Origin: Alphaproteobacteria bacterium
Lineage (GTDB): Bacteria; Pseudomonadota; Alphaproteobacteria; UBA8366; GCA-2717185
Direction of reading: 5' to 3'
Assembly (NCBI GenBank): GCA_021774435.1
Contig: JAJFJB010000200.1
Coordinates: 1-57,441 of the forward strand
Length of the DNA: 57,441 nt
Shown: piece by piece, positions 46,272 through 54,850 of the stretch
How the letters are laid out: the number at the start of each line of letters is the position of its first letter
How positions within the stretch are numbered: position 1 is the first letter of the stretch
Translations under genes and position numbers: made by a program
The notes under the pieces: model-generated
Told to the model about the DNA's origin: nothing
Database searches by the model: none
The model's input: only the letters and a program-made list of their open reading frames with translations

Positions 46272-47951
46272 CTAATTTTCGGTCTCGTAGTGCGTGCGCA
46301 CAAACGCGGAGCTAAATTTTTCGCTCGCCTGGTCTGCAGCAATGGCTTCTCGATCCCTTTTGGATGCTTCGCCGTACCCACCGGCACCTGGTGTTTCGAC
46401 GACAATTTTATCGGTCGCACGAAGCGTAATCCCGGCAGGTTTGTTCTCCAGCGATTCCTCGTTTCCGTTGGCGCCAATGCGTGCGAACCGCCCGGATCCG
46501 CCAGGTTTGCCGCCAAATATACCCCAGGGCTGGTGGCGAAACCGTTCACCCGCACCGTTAAAAACGCATTCGTGACCCACAGGCCCGATGACACGGCGAA
46601 TGCCCATCCCTCCTCGGTATTGGCCGGCACCGCCGGAATCTTCGATCAGCCCGTAACTTTCGACCCGCAAGGGATATTCGGTCTCGATCACCTCGATCGG
46701 CAGATTCGACGTATTGGTGATGTGCACCTGGATACCGTCGGTCCCATCACGGTCGTTTCGACCGCCGAAGCCACCCCCCAGCGTTTCGAGATATAGATAG
46801 CCCCGGCCGGTCGACGGGTCGACGCCGGAAAAGACGGCGGTCGTGTTCGCACCATTCGCCGCACCGACCGCGGCATCCGGCAACGCGTTCGCCAGGGCGC
46901 CAATCACGACATCGACGATGCGCTGGCTCGTGTGGGCGCGGGCGGCAACTGGCGCCGGCGCAACGCAATTCAGCAAACAGCCCTCCGGCGCCGAGGTCTC
47001 GCAAACATTCAGGACGCCCTGATTGTTCGGGATTTCCGGGTCAAGCATACCCTTCAAACAATAAGCCACGGCCGCCTGCGTCGCGTTCATGGTGACATTG
47101 ATGTTGCCTTGCACCTGTGGCGAAGTGCCTGAAAAGTCCGCATGCATGCGGTCGCCCTTGATTTCGATCCGGAGCCTGATCGGGATGTCGACAGCACCGA
47201 GCCCATCGTCGTCCATGACATCTTCGAACTCGTAGACCCCGTCGGGTATTGTCCGCACACCGTCACGCATGCGCTGTTCGGTGCGCGTTACGATTTCGCT
47301 GAACGTGGTACGCAAAAGATCGATCGAATATTTTCCGATCATCTCGCGCAACCGCCGCTCGCCAAGGCGGCATGCGGCGATCTGCGCGTAATAATCGCCC
47401 AGCCGTTCTTCGGGCAGCCGGACATTGAGCAGCATGAGATCGAACAAATCCTGCTGTATTTCACCTCGGCGAAACAGTTTGACGACCGGAATGCGCAAGC
47501 CTTCCTGATAAATTTCCGACATACCGCCCGCCATGGATCCGGGCACCATACCACCCACATCCGCGTGGTGGGCAATATTGCAGACAAAGGCGACGAGCTC
47601 GCCATCTTCGAATATCGGCAGGGCTAAATTGATATCCGGCAAATGGGTGCCGCCCGCGACGTGGGGATCGTTGGCCACGAACAAATCGCCTTCGTGGATA
47701 TCCTCACGCCCGAACTTTTTGAGCAGGCTATCCATCAAACCAATCATCGAGGCCAGATGGATCGGCAGCGAATTTTCCGCCTGTACGATCAGCACGCCGT
47801 CGGCATCGCAGATTGCCGTGGAGTGGTCGCGGCGCTCCTTAATATTCGTCGAGTAGGCGCTCCGTGTCAGGGCGATATAGGTCTCATCGGTAATCGAACG
47901 GAGACCATTGAACAGAATTTCGAGCGTAATCGGGTCTAGTTTCGGGCTCAT
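46272..47951 (-). CDS. hyuB: Hydantoinase B/oxoprolinase-family subunit HyuB
   Basis: Beta-type subunit of the ATP-dependent HyuA/HyuB enzymes (N-methylhydantoinase, 5-oxoprolinase C-terminal half, acetone- and acetophenone-type carboxylases). The 559-residue product shows H-L-A-S-M, N-D-P-H-V-A-G-G-T-H-L-P-D, H-H-A-D-V-G-G, G-G-G-F-G-G-R-N-D-R-D-G and the Gly-rich E-T-P-G-A-G-G-Y-G end. The stop lies 101 bases from the flippase gene start. Its start overlaps the hyuA stop by four bases. Confidence 0.93.
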   Translation of the reverse strand: MSPKLDPITLEILFNGLRSITDETYIALTRSAYSTNIKERRDHSTAICDADGVLIVQAENSLPIHLASMIGLMDSLLKKFGREDIHEGDLFVANDPHVAGGTHLPDINLALPIFEDGELVAFVCNIAHHADVGGMVPGSMAGGMSEIYQEGLRIPVVKLFRRGEIQQDLFDLMLLNVRLPEERLGDYYAQIAACRLGERRLREMIGKYSIDLLRTTFSEIVTRTEQRMRDGVRTIPDGVYEFEDVMDDDGLGAVDIPIRLRIEIKGDRMHADFSGTSPQVQGNINVTMNATQAAVAYCLKGMLDPEIPNNQGVLNVCETSAPEGCLLNCVAPAPVAARAHTSQRIVDVVIGALANALPDAAVGAANGANTTAVFSGVDPSTGRGYLYLETLGGGFGGRNDRDGTDGIQVHITNTSNLPIEVIETEYPLRVESYGLIEDSGGAGQYRGGMGIRRVIGPVGHECVFNGAGERFRHQPWGIFGGKPGGSGRFARIGANGNEESLENKPAGITLRATDKIVVETPGAGGYGEASKRDREAIAADQASEKFSSAFVRTHYETEN

Positions 47952-50014
47952 GACGCATCCGCTAGTTCAATGATGAGATTGTTCGCGCCGTCAACGCGCG
48001 CCGTATCGCCGGGATAGACGAGCGTTGTGGAGTCGAGCTGATCGATCACCGCAGGTCCCGTAATTTCCTGTCCCGGCAAGAGCTGCGCGCGATCGTACAG
48101 CACGGCATCGACAGCGGTATCGCTATCAAAGTACACGGCGCGGCTTCCGACCGCTTCCGGTGCACGCCGTGTCGCCTCGATGTGGGGCTGTTGGGGCCGG
48201 GGCAGCCGCCCGCGTGCGGTGAGGCGAAAATTCACGATCTCCACCGCGTCGTCCGGATTGAAATAGCCATAGTTCATTTCGTGTGCCGAGAAGAAACGCT
48301 GCTTGAGATCTTCGCAATCCAGGCCCGCTTCCACCGATTTCGCATCGGCGATCCCATCCAACGGCACGTTCAGCTCGTAGTTCTGACCAACATAGCGCAT
48401 ATCAAAACTAAGACGCAGGTCTTGCCGGTCCGGTGCCACGTCTTCTTCCGCGAACCACGTCTCCGCGTCCGACAGAAGCGTCGCAACATGACCCGCAGAT
48501 TCCACCATTCCCGCGGCACCGGCGACGATGCGCACGCTCACGACGAAGTCTTCCTTTAAATCGGATACGACCAGGCCTTGCGCGCAGAGAATGCCCGGTG
48601 TGGCCGGAACGATGACCTCTCGCATGTCGAGGGCACGGGCCACGTCTATGGCATGCAAGGGTCCTGCCCCACCGAAAGCCATGAGGCTGAATTCGCGCGG
48701 ATCGTGTCCGCGTTCAACGGAAATCGCCCGGATCGCGCGCACCATATTCGAAACAACGATCCCCAACACGCCGTGCGCCGTTTTCTCGATGCTGAATTCC
48801 AACTGCGCCGCAGCCGGTTCGAAGGCTGTTTGCGCGGCTTGCCGATCCAACGCCATCTCTCCCCCGAGCAAACCCGCCGGGGACAAGCGCCCCAGTACAA
48901 GATTGGCGTCGGACACCGTCGGCTCCGTGCCTCCCTTGCCGTAACACGCCGGGCCCGGCACCGCGCCGGCGCTAATCGGGCCGACTTTCATCAGACCGTC
49001 GCGGTCGAACCAGGCAATCGAACCACCACCCGCGCCGACGGTATTGATGTCGACCATCGCCAAACGCACGGGAAAGTCGGCGATTTTTTGATCGTAGCCG
49101 ATGCCGGCCTCGCCATCGCGGATCAGACAGACATCTGCGCTGGTCCCGCCCATGTCGAGTGTGATGATGTTGGGGCGTCCCGCGAGCGCCGCCGTATGCA
49201 CCGCCCCCACCGCCCCCGCCGCGGGACCCGACAGCGCGGTGCGAACCGGGAAGGCACCTGCACGCTCAATGGACATGAGACCACCGGAAGACTGGTTGAT
49301 CCCGATGGCGGCGTTTGGGGCACGCGGCTGCAGGCCTGCCTTGAGGCGCTCCATATATTTGGCGACGATCGGCTGCAAATAGGCATTCAGCACCGTGGTC
49401 GAGAGCCGCTCGAATTCCCGAAACTCTGGCTGAACCGAGGAAGACAGGGAAACGAATACGCCCGGCAACGCCGCGCGCAGCGCTTCGCCCACGCGGCGTT
49501 CATGATCGGGATTGAGAAACGCAAAGAGGAACCCGATCGCACAGGCTTCCGCTCCCGAACGTTTTACGGCGTCGAGAACAGTGCCGGTATTGGCATCATC
49601 GAGCGGCTCCACGACCTCGCCCCGCGAGCCTATTCTTTCCTTGATTTCGAATCGATTCTCACGCGGCACCAGCGGCGGCGGATTGTCAGCCTTGAAATCA
49701 TACAATTTAGGCCGGATCTGGCGGCCGATTTCCAGCAAATCACGAAAGCCTTCGGTTGTAATCAGTGCGACCGGCGCCCCTTTTCGCTGGAGCAGTGCAT
49801 TCGTAGCGACCGTTGTCCCATGCGCAAAGCGCGTGATCGTCTCCCGCTCGATTGCAGCCGCTTGGCATAACGCATCGAGCCCATTGAGTATGGCATCGGC
49901 GGGGTCAGCCGGCGTTGACGGCGTTTTAAAGACATGTTCCAGACCGCGTTCGGCGTCGAATGCGTAGAAATCCGTAAATGTTCCACCGACATCGACTCCA
50001 ACAAACCAGACCAT
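47948..50014 (-). CDS. hyuA: Hydantoinase A/oxoprolinase-family ATPase subunit HyuA
   Basis: ATP-binding subunit of the ASKHA fold, partner of HyuB. I chose the ATG at 50014 (688 residues) because V-G-V-D-V-G-G-T-F-T-D begins immediately after it and GGGG precedes it; an in-frame start at 50044 also exists. Other motifs: H-G-T-T-V-A-T-N-A-L-L, S-G-P-A-A-G-A-V-G, L-D-M-G-G-T-S-A-D-V and F-G-G-A-G-P-L-H-A. Substrate cannot be predicted from HyuA alone. Divergent from the TRAP transporter, which presumably imports its substrate. Confidence 0.93.
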   Translation of the reverse strand: MVWFVGVDVGGTFTDFYAFDAERGLEHVFKTPSTPADPADAILNGLDALCQAAAIERETITRFAHGTTVATNALLQRKGAPVALITTEGFRDLLEIGRQIRPKLYDFKADNPPPLVPRENRFEIKERIGSRGEVVEPLDDANTGTVLDAVKRSGAEACAIGFLFAFLNPDHERRVGEALRAALPGVFVSLSSSVQPEFREFERLSTTVLNAYLQPIVAKYMERLKAGLQPRAPNAAIGINQSSGGLMSIERAGAFPVRTALSGPAAGAVGAVHTAALAGRPNIITLDMGGTSADVCLIRDGEAGIGYDQKIADFPVRLAMVDINTVGAGGGSIAWFDRDGLMKVGPISAGAVPGPACYGKGGTEPTVSDANLVLGRLSPAGLLGGEMALDRQAAQTAFEPAAAQLEFSIEKTAHGVLGIVVSNMVRAIRAISVERGHDPREFSLMAFGGAGPLHAIDVARALDMREVIVPATPGILCAQGLVVSDLKEDFVVSVRIVAGAAGMVESAGHVATLLSDAETWFAEEDVAPDRQDLRLSFDMRYVGQNYELNVPLDGIADAKSVEAGLDCEDLKQRFFSAHEMNYGYFNPDDAVEIVNFRLTARGRLPRPQQPHIEATRRAPEAVGSRAVYFDSDTAVDAVLYDRAQLLPGQEITGPAVIDQLDSTTLVYPGDTARVDGANNLIIELADAS

Positions 50015-50052
50015 ACGCCACCCCTTACCCGCGAATATTTTCAAACGTTACT

Positions 50053-50124
50053 ATCCAATACGCCTGTTCGCTCAATAGCATATTGGATTCCGTATTTGAC
50101 TGTTAGCACCTGAGTCCGTTTAAC
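50053..50124. promoter_or_regulatory. Dyad and sigma-70-like promoter between hyuA and dctP
   Basis: ATCCAATA (50053-50060) and TATTGGAT (50081-50088) are perfect inverted repeats with centres 28 bases apart. Immediately right, TTGACT (50096-50101), 17 bases and TTTAAC (50119-50124) form a plausible plus-strand promoter for dctPQM. The arrangement suggests one regulator controlling both divergent units; no regulator gene is within the visible cluster. Confidence 0.35.
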
Positions 50125-50265
50125 TACAGCCTCGCGCGATCTGGATCGCATGTCTGGGGGACGGTGCGCGCTAAAACGATCGAGGTAAAATTTCTTCAAC
50201 AACAAAGCGTTTGCCGTCAGTTATGCTGGCAGGCGCGATCTGAAGAGGGACAGCAGGGAGACTAT

Positions 50266-51333
50266 ATGATGTTGAAATCGAGTTATAAACTAGCCACGGC
50301 CGCGGCATTTGCCGGCGCCGTCGCACTCGGCGCGGCAATGCCCGCGTCGGCCGAAATTCAAAACCTTAAGATCAAGGCAGTCGGGACATGGGCCAACCTG
50401 ACGAATTACTACGACTTCGAAAAGCCCTTCTATGGCGGCGATTTGACCAAAGCGTCCGGTGGCAAGATCCAATCCCAGATCAACCCGATCACCGAACTCG
50501 GCCTGAAGGGCTGGGAAGTCATGCGCCTGCTCAAGCTCGGCGTGTTCGACGTGGCACACGGTGTGTATGGTTATGTCGCATCGGAAGATCCGGCTCTCGA
50601 AGGTGTTGATCTGTCCGGCGCGTCGGCAGACTTCAAACAAGCGCGTAAAGTCGTCAAGGCTTACGAGCCCGTTATCCGCAAGCGCTTCGACAAGGTCTTC
50701 AATGCACATTATCTCGGCACTTTCCGCTGGCCGAGCCAGTTCATCTGGTGCAACCAGCCGATCAACAAGGTCACCGACCTTAAGGGCAAGAAGATCCGCG
50801 TCTACAGCACCACGCTTGGTGATTTCGTCGAAGGTGTCGGCGGCACGAGTGTCACAATCGCCTTCGCGGAAGTCGTTCCGGCTCTGCAAAAAGGCGTTGC
50901 GGACTGCGGCATCACAGGGTCCATGCCCGCTTATCAAGCGAAATGGCATGAAGTTATCACCCACGCCATGGTGATGCCGGTTGGTGCGGGTCTCGGCTTT
51001 ATCGCGATGAGCAACAAGATGTGGAAAAAGCTGAACCCGGAAACACAGGCGTTCCTCCAAAAGCAGTATGACGAACTGACCGAAAGTCAGTGGGCCAACG
51101 CGCAGAAAGAAGACGAAGAAGCCCTCAATTGTCTGTCGGGTAGTGGCCCCTGCGGCAAGGGTACGCCGGGCACAGTCAAGCTGACGCAACCTTCGGCTTC
51201 CGACGTCAAGGAACGCGAACGCGTCCTGCGTGACTTTGTCCTCAAAAAATGGGCAGCACGTTGCAGCGCGGATTGCATCAAAGACTGGAATGCGACAGCA
51301 TCTAGTGTGGTTGGCGTAAAAGCTATCAAGTAA
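50266..51333 (+). CDS. dctP: TRAP transporter periplasmic binding protein (DctP family)
   Basis: ATG at 50266 after GGGAG (50256-50260); an adjacent ATG at 50269 is as good. The 355-residue product has a signal peptide ending A-S-A near residue 27 and the TRAP SBP pattern L-K-G-K-K-I-R-V-Y, with a central V-P-A-L-Q-K-G-V-A-D-C-G motif. It has several cysteines unusual for the family, including two late pairs (N-C..G-P-C and R-C-S-A-D-C) that may form disulfides. A strong hairpin separates it from dctQ. Confidence 0.9.
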   Translation: MMLKSSYKLATAAAFAGAVALGAAMPASAEIQNLKIKAVGTWANLTNYYDFEKPFYGGDLTKASGGKIQSQINPITELGLKGWEVMRLLKLGVFDVAHGVYGYVASEDPALEGVDLSGASADFKQARKVVKAYEPVIRKRFDKVFNAHYLGTFRWPSQFIWCNQPINKVTDLKGKKIRVYSTTLGDFVEGVGGTSVTIAFAEVVPALQKGVADCGITGSMPAYQAKWHEVITHAMVMPVGAGLGFIAMSNKMWKKLNPETQAFLQKQYDELTESQWANAQKEDEEALNCLSGSGPCGKGTPGTVKLTQPSASDVKERERVLRDFVLKKWAARCSADCIKDWNATASSVVGVKAIK

Positions 51334-51353
51334 GACCAACGTGTCTTTCGCGG

Positions 51354-51383
51354 CGAACGCCGTTCCTTCGGGAACGGCGTTCG
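51354..51383 (+). promoter_or_regulatory. 13-bp hairpin with TTCG loop between dctP and dctQ
   Basis: CGAACGCCGTTCC (51354-51366), TTCG, GGAACGGCGTTCG (51371-51383), perfect and GC-rich with a UUCG-type tetraloop, 21 bases after dctP. No U-run follows. The likely role is to block 3' exonucleases or partly attenuate transcription so that binding protein exceeds permease. Confidence 0.85.
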
Positions 51384-51414
51384 TGTGCGATAGGCAACAG
51401 CCCCCATAGGTAAT

Positions 51415-52035
51415 ATGCTCGACCGACTTCTCCAAACGACGGAGAAAATGTCTCGAATTGTCGTCTGGATTGGCGGCGGATTGTTGATATTTGCCGCCGT
51501 CATGACGACGCTCGAAGTACTTCTCCGAAAATTCGCGAACTTTTCTTTCGGTGGCGCGGACGAAATCGCCGGATACATTTTTGCAATCTCGACATCATTC
51601 GCCTTTGCGTTCGCAACGATTCATCGAGCGCACGTTCGAATCGACGCCTTGTATTTGAGATTGCCGCGAGCGGTCCGGTTATTCCTTGATATCATGGGTT
51701 TCCTGCTGCTTGGTGGATTTCTCCTGCTTATGGCTGAGCGTGCTTTTGACGTTTGGTGGAACAGTTTTGAGAATTCATCCGTTTCCATTACGCCTTTGGT
51801 AACGCCCCTCGCCTTGCCGCAAGGATTCTGGTTTGCCGGCATGGTGTTCTTTTTCTTTGTATTCATCGTCATGCTTCTCAGGATCATCTCGGCCGCGTTC
51901 AGCCGGGATTGGGACCGAATTGCAGAATTGGTCGGTCCGCGAGGCATTGAAGAGGAAGTAGAAGAGGAACGCGAGCACGCGCTTGCTGAAATCGAACGCG
52001 AGCATGCAATGTCCAAAGATAAAGAGGGTAACTGA
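51415..52035 (+). CDS. dctQ: TRAP transporter small permease (DctQ)
   Basis: A 206-residue membrane protein with four hydrophobic segments. DctQ features include the cytoplasmic start, E-V-L-L-R-K-F near the end of TM1 and the G-G-A-D-E-I-A-G-Y motif. A cytoplasmic C terminus of about 50 residues is highly charged (E-E-E-V-E-E-E-R-E-H-A), possibly a coiled coil, longer than usual for DctQ. Two bases separate its stop from dctM. Confidence 0.92.
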   Translation: MLDRLLQTTEKMSRIVVWIGGGLLIFAAVMTTLEVLLRKFANFSFGGADEIAGYIFAISTSFAFAFATIHRAHVRIDALYLRLPRAVRLFLDIMGFLLLGGFLLLMAERAFDVWWNSFENSSVSITPLVTPLALPQGFWFAGMVFFFFVFIVMLLRIISAAFSRDWDRIAELVGPRGIEEEVEEEREHALAEIEREHAMSKDKEGN

Positions 52036-52037
52036 GC

Positions 52038-53321
52038 ATGTTGGGTTGGACCGGAGTTGTACTGTTATCGCTGCTGGCGCTAAGCGTGCCGGTAGCTGCT
52101 GCGCTGGGTTGGCTCGGCCTGATCCTGGAAAATTTTTATTCGCCAATGCCATTGCATCTCGCACTTGGCGAAATCGTTTGGCAAAACGCGATTGAATACG
52201 TCCTCGTCGCCATCCCTCTCTTCATTATGCTCGGTGAGATACTGTTGCGCGCCGGCATCGCCGAACGCATGTACGGCGCCATGGTACAGTGGCTGTCCTG
52301 GCTTCCCGGCGGCACCATGCATTCGAATATTGGGTCCTGCGCGATTTTCGCCGCATCCTCCGGATCGAGCGTTGCAACGGCAGCAACCGTCGGAACGGTC
52401 GCCTATCCCGAAATTGCGCGCCGCGGCTACAATGAACCCCTGTTTCTTGGCACGCTTGCCGCTGGCGGAACGCTGGGCATCCTGATTCCACCGTCCATTA
52501 ATTTGATCATCTATGGGCTGCTTACCGACACGTCGGTCCCGCAACTCTATCTCGCCGGTTTCATTCCCGGTTTCATCCTTGCCAGCCTGTTCATGCTCAC
52601 CGTGTTGATCGCGGTTCTGTTCCGGCGCGAATGGGGCGGGACGGCGGTAGAAACAAGCTGGGATTTGCGCTGGAAATCACTGCCGCACTTGTTGCCGCCA
52701 CTCGGCATTTTTGTCGTCGTTGTCGGCTCGATCTATGCAGGCTTCGCGACGCCGACCGAAGCCGCGTCAGTTGGCGTTGTTGCCGCGCTTGCCTTGGCTG
52801 CGGCGTTCGGATCACTGAATTTGAATATGTTGCGCGAAGCGATCGAAGGCACCTTGCGCACCACGGCGATGGTCATGCTAATCATCTTCGCCGCACTATT
52901 TTTGAACTTCGTTCTTGCCGCCGTCGGCATGACCGCCAAGCTGCTCGCCGTGATCGAAGGACTCGGCGTCTCTCCCATGCAGACTCTTTGGGTGGTTATT
53001 GCCTTCTACATTATCATCGGCTGCTTCATGGAAACCTTGTCGATGCTGATCACGACGACTCCGTTGATCGCGCCAATTCTGATTGGCATGGGATTCGATC
53101 CGGTCTGGCTCGGCATCCTGATCACGATTCTGCTCGAGACGGCTCTGATCACACCGCCTGTGGGTGTCAATCTTTACATTGTCCATGGTGTCCGCGATGG
53201 AGGCACCATGAACGACGTCATCATCGGCGCATCTCCGTTCGTTATCACGATGTTTGTCATGATCGGCCTTCTCGTCATGTTCCCACAGATCGCGCTGTTC
53301 CTGCCGCAATTGTTCTACTAG
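52038..53321 (+). CDS. dctM: TRAP transporter large permease (DctM)
   Basis: The 427-residue product is the typical DctM length with about 12 hydrophobic segments. It has the G-S-S-V-A-T-A-A-T-V-G family motif near residue 110, the I-P-P-S-I-N-L-I-I-Y-G motif near 150, E-T-A-L-I-T-P-P-V-G-V-N in the second half and F-A-T-P-T-E-A-A-S. It uses the sodium gradient in characterised members. A 17-bp RNA hairpin follows the stop. Confidence 0.95.
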   Translation: MLGWTGVVLLSLLALSVPVAAALGWLGLILENFYSPMPLHLALGEIVWQNAIEYVLVAIPLFIMLGEILLRAGIAERMYGAMVQWLSWLPGGTMHSNIGSCAIFAASSGSSVATAATVGTVAYPEIARRGYNEPLFLGTLAAGGTLGILIPPSINLIIYGLLTDTSVPQLYLAGFIPGFILASLFMLTVLIAVLFRREWGGTAVETSWDLRWKSLPHLLPPLGIFVVVVGSIYAGFATPTEAASVGVVAALALAAAFGSLNLNMLREAIEGTLRTTAMVMLIIFAALFLNFVLAAVGMTAKLLAVIEGLGVSPMQTLWVVIAFYIIIGCFMETLSMLITTTPLIAPILIGMGFDPVWLGILITILLETALITPPVGVNLYIVHGVRDGGTMNDVIIGASPFVITMFVMIGLLVMFPQIALFLPQLFY

Positions 53322-53328
53322 ATCGGGT

Positions 53329-53368
53329 AAAATCAGTTGGACTCGATATTTCGGGTTCGACTGATTTT
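53329..53368 (+). promoter_or_regulatory. 40-base hairpin after the TRAP operon, with plus-strand G-U pairs
   Basis: AAAATCAGT (53329-53337) and ACTGATTTT (53360-53368) pair perfectly and the stem continues through 53338-53345 / 53352-53359 with three wobble pairs to a six-base loop. All three are G-U when read as plus-strand RNA and would be A-C mismatches on the other strand. It starts eight bases after dctM and may end or protect its mRNA. Confidence 0.65.
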
Positions 53369-53494
53369 GCGATTCCGATCCCTATCAATAAGGTAGGGAC
53401 AAATTCACGTGGTCGTCGGCGCACCCATGGCATTTCCGACGTCTGCTGAGTTGCTCCAGTCGAACACGGCTAAGAACAGTAAAGGAGATGCCCC

Positions 53495-54688
53495 ATGGCG
53501 CACAATCCGGCCTCTACGGCTCTTTCGGATATCACGGTCCTCGATCTGACACGCGCGCGTGCCGGACCAACCGCCGTACGTCAACTCGCCGATTGGGGCG
53601 CCGACGTCATCAAGGTGGAAATACCGGAGGCCATTGAAGGCGGCGACGTCATGGGCAGCGCGCGACAAGGTTCGGACTTTCAGAACCTGCAGCGCAACAA
53701 GCGAAGCGTGACCCTCAACCTGAAAGACCCCGAAGCCGTCGATATTTTAAAGCGCATGGTGAAGGACGCCGACGTCGTAATCGAGAATTACCGGCCCGGC
53801 GTGAAGCATCGTCTCGGCATCGATTACGATACGTTGAAGGAGCTTAATCCGCGCCTGATCTACGGCAGTATTTCCGGCTTCGGACAACAGGGGCCGTACC
53901 GTGACCGGCCTGGCTTCGACCAGATTGCCCAGGGTATGGGCGGCCTGATGTCGATCACAGGCGTGCCCGGTCAGGGACCGATGAGAGTCGGCATTCCGAT
54001 TGACGATCTGTGCGCGGGCATGTTCCTGGCGCACGGCATCATGGTCGCCCTCTACGAACGACAGAAATCGGGCGAAGGTCAATGGGTGCATTCGTCGCTG
54101 CTGCAGGCGCAAATTTTCATGCTCGATTTTCAAGGGGCGCGGTGGTTGATCGACAAGGAAGTGCCACCACAAGCCGGCAACAATCACCCGACGGTAATCC
54201 CACAAGGTGTCTTCGAAACCAGCGATGGCCACATTAACATCGCGGCCGCGGGTCAGGTGATCTTTAGGCGCTTTTGCGAGGCGCTTGGAACCGAGGAATG
54301 GACCGAGGACCCGGACTATGCGACACCGGACGCGCGGTCGAAAAACCGCGATGCGCTGAACGAAGAGATTGCCAAGCATACGAAGTTGAAGAGCAGCGCG
54401 CACTGGATCGAATTGCTCGCCGAGGCCAGCGTGCCCTGCGGACCAATCTACAGCATCGATCAAGTATATGGCGATGCACATGTTCAACAGTTGGGCGTCA
54501 CCGGGACAGCGGAGTCCGCAGCGCTGGGACCGCTTGAGGTCAACACACAGCCCGTCGTTTTGACACGGACGCCAAGCCAAATCGCTATGGCCGCGCCTGA
54601 ACGGGGCGAGCATAGCGATGAAGTTCTGGAACGGTTCGGCTATAGCGCGGAACAGATCGCTGATTTTCGGAGCCGCAACGTCGTTTAA
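53495..54688 (+). CDS. Family III CoA-transferase (CaiB/BaiF)
   Basis: A 397-residue protein with a good GGAG seven bases before the ATG. Family III features include V-L-D-L-T-R-A-R-A-G-P, G-A-D-V-I-K-V-E, N-K-R-S-V-T-L-N-L-K, the Y-G-S-I-S-G-F-G motif and the catalytic Asp in G-I-P-I-D-D-L-C-A-G. It moves CoA between carboxylic acids. In this cluster it would activate the acid released or made by HyuAB, inferred from position. Confidence 0.94.
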   Translation: MAHNPASTALSDITVLDLTRARAGPTAVRQLADWGADVIKVEIPEAIEGGDVMGSARQGSDFQNLQRNKRSVTLNLKDPEAVDILKRMVKDADVVIENYRPGVKHRLGIDYDTLKELNPRLIYGSISGFGQQGPYRDRPGFDQIAQGMGGLMSITGVPGQGPMRVGIPIDDLCAGMFLAHGIMVALYERQKSGEGQWVHSSLLQAQIFMLDFQGARWLIDKEVPPQAGNNHPTVIPQGVFETSDGHINIAAAGQVIFRRFCEALGTEEWTEDPDYATPDARSKNRDALNEEIAKHTKLKSSAHWIELLAEASVPCGPIYSIDQVYGDAHVQQLGVTGTAESAALGPLEVNTQPVVLTRTPSQIAMAAPERGEHSDEVLERFGYSAEQIADFRSRNVV

Positions 54689-54726
54689 GGAAGGCCTTGG
54701 ATTAAAAACGTGGCGGTGCACGAGAA

Positions 54727-54826
54727 CACCCCACCTTAACCCTCCCCCATCAACAAGGAGGAGACTAGAATGGATCGACTGACATAACCCCTTCCCCCCT
54801 TGCGGGGGAAGATTGGGATAGGGGGC
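54727..54826. repeat. Two C/G-rich dispersed-type palindromic repeats
   Basis: The 162-base gap before the carboxyltransferase holds ACCTTAACCCTCCCCC with GGAGGAG downstream (54734-54764), and AACCCCTTCCCCC with TGCGGGGGAAGATTGGG (54786-54816). Such units resemble repeats scattered between genes in many alphaproteobacteria (from memory). They suggest the CoA-transferase and carboxyltransferase genes may not be one tight transcript. Confidence 0.5.
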
Positions 54827-54842
54827 GAAGTGTTCACTTCGC
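54825..54842. promoter_or_regulatory. Palindrome at the carboxyltransferase ribosome-binding position
   Basis: GCGAAGTG (54825-54832), TT, CACTTCGC (54835-54842): a perfect 8-bp dyad ending eight bases before the ATG at 54851, where an SD would be expected and none is visible. It could be a repressor operator or a translation-blocking hairpin. Confidence 0.5.
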
Positions 54843-54850
54843 GGTAAACA

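Noticed and set aside
46175..46630. 151-codon minus-strand ORF at the end of hyuB
   Set aside because: Out-of-frame shadow of the hyuB 3' end extending into the gap before the flippase gene; no domain.
48578..49870. 430-codon ORF on the plus strand
   Set aside because: Antisense to hyuA; Arg/His-rich shadow composition.
50290..51435. 381-codon ORF on the minus strand
   Set aside because: Antisense to dctP, which has a signal peptide and family motifs in the other strand.
53747..54721. 324-codon ORF on the minus strand
   Set aside because: Antisense to the CoA-transferase; no domain visible.
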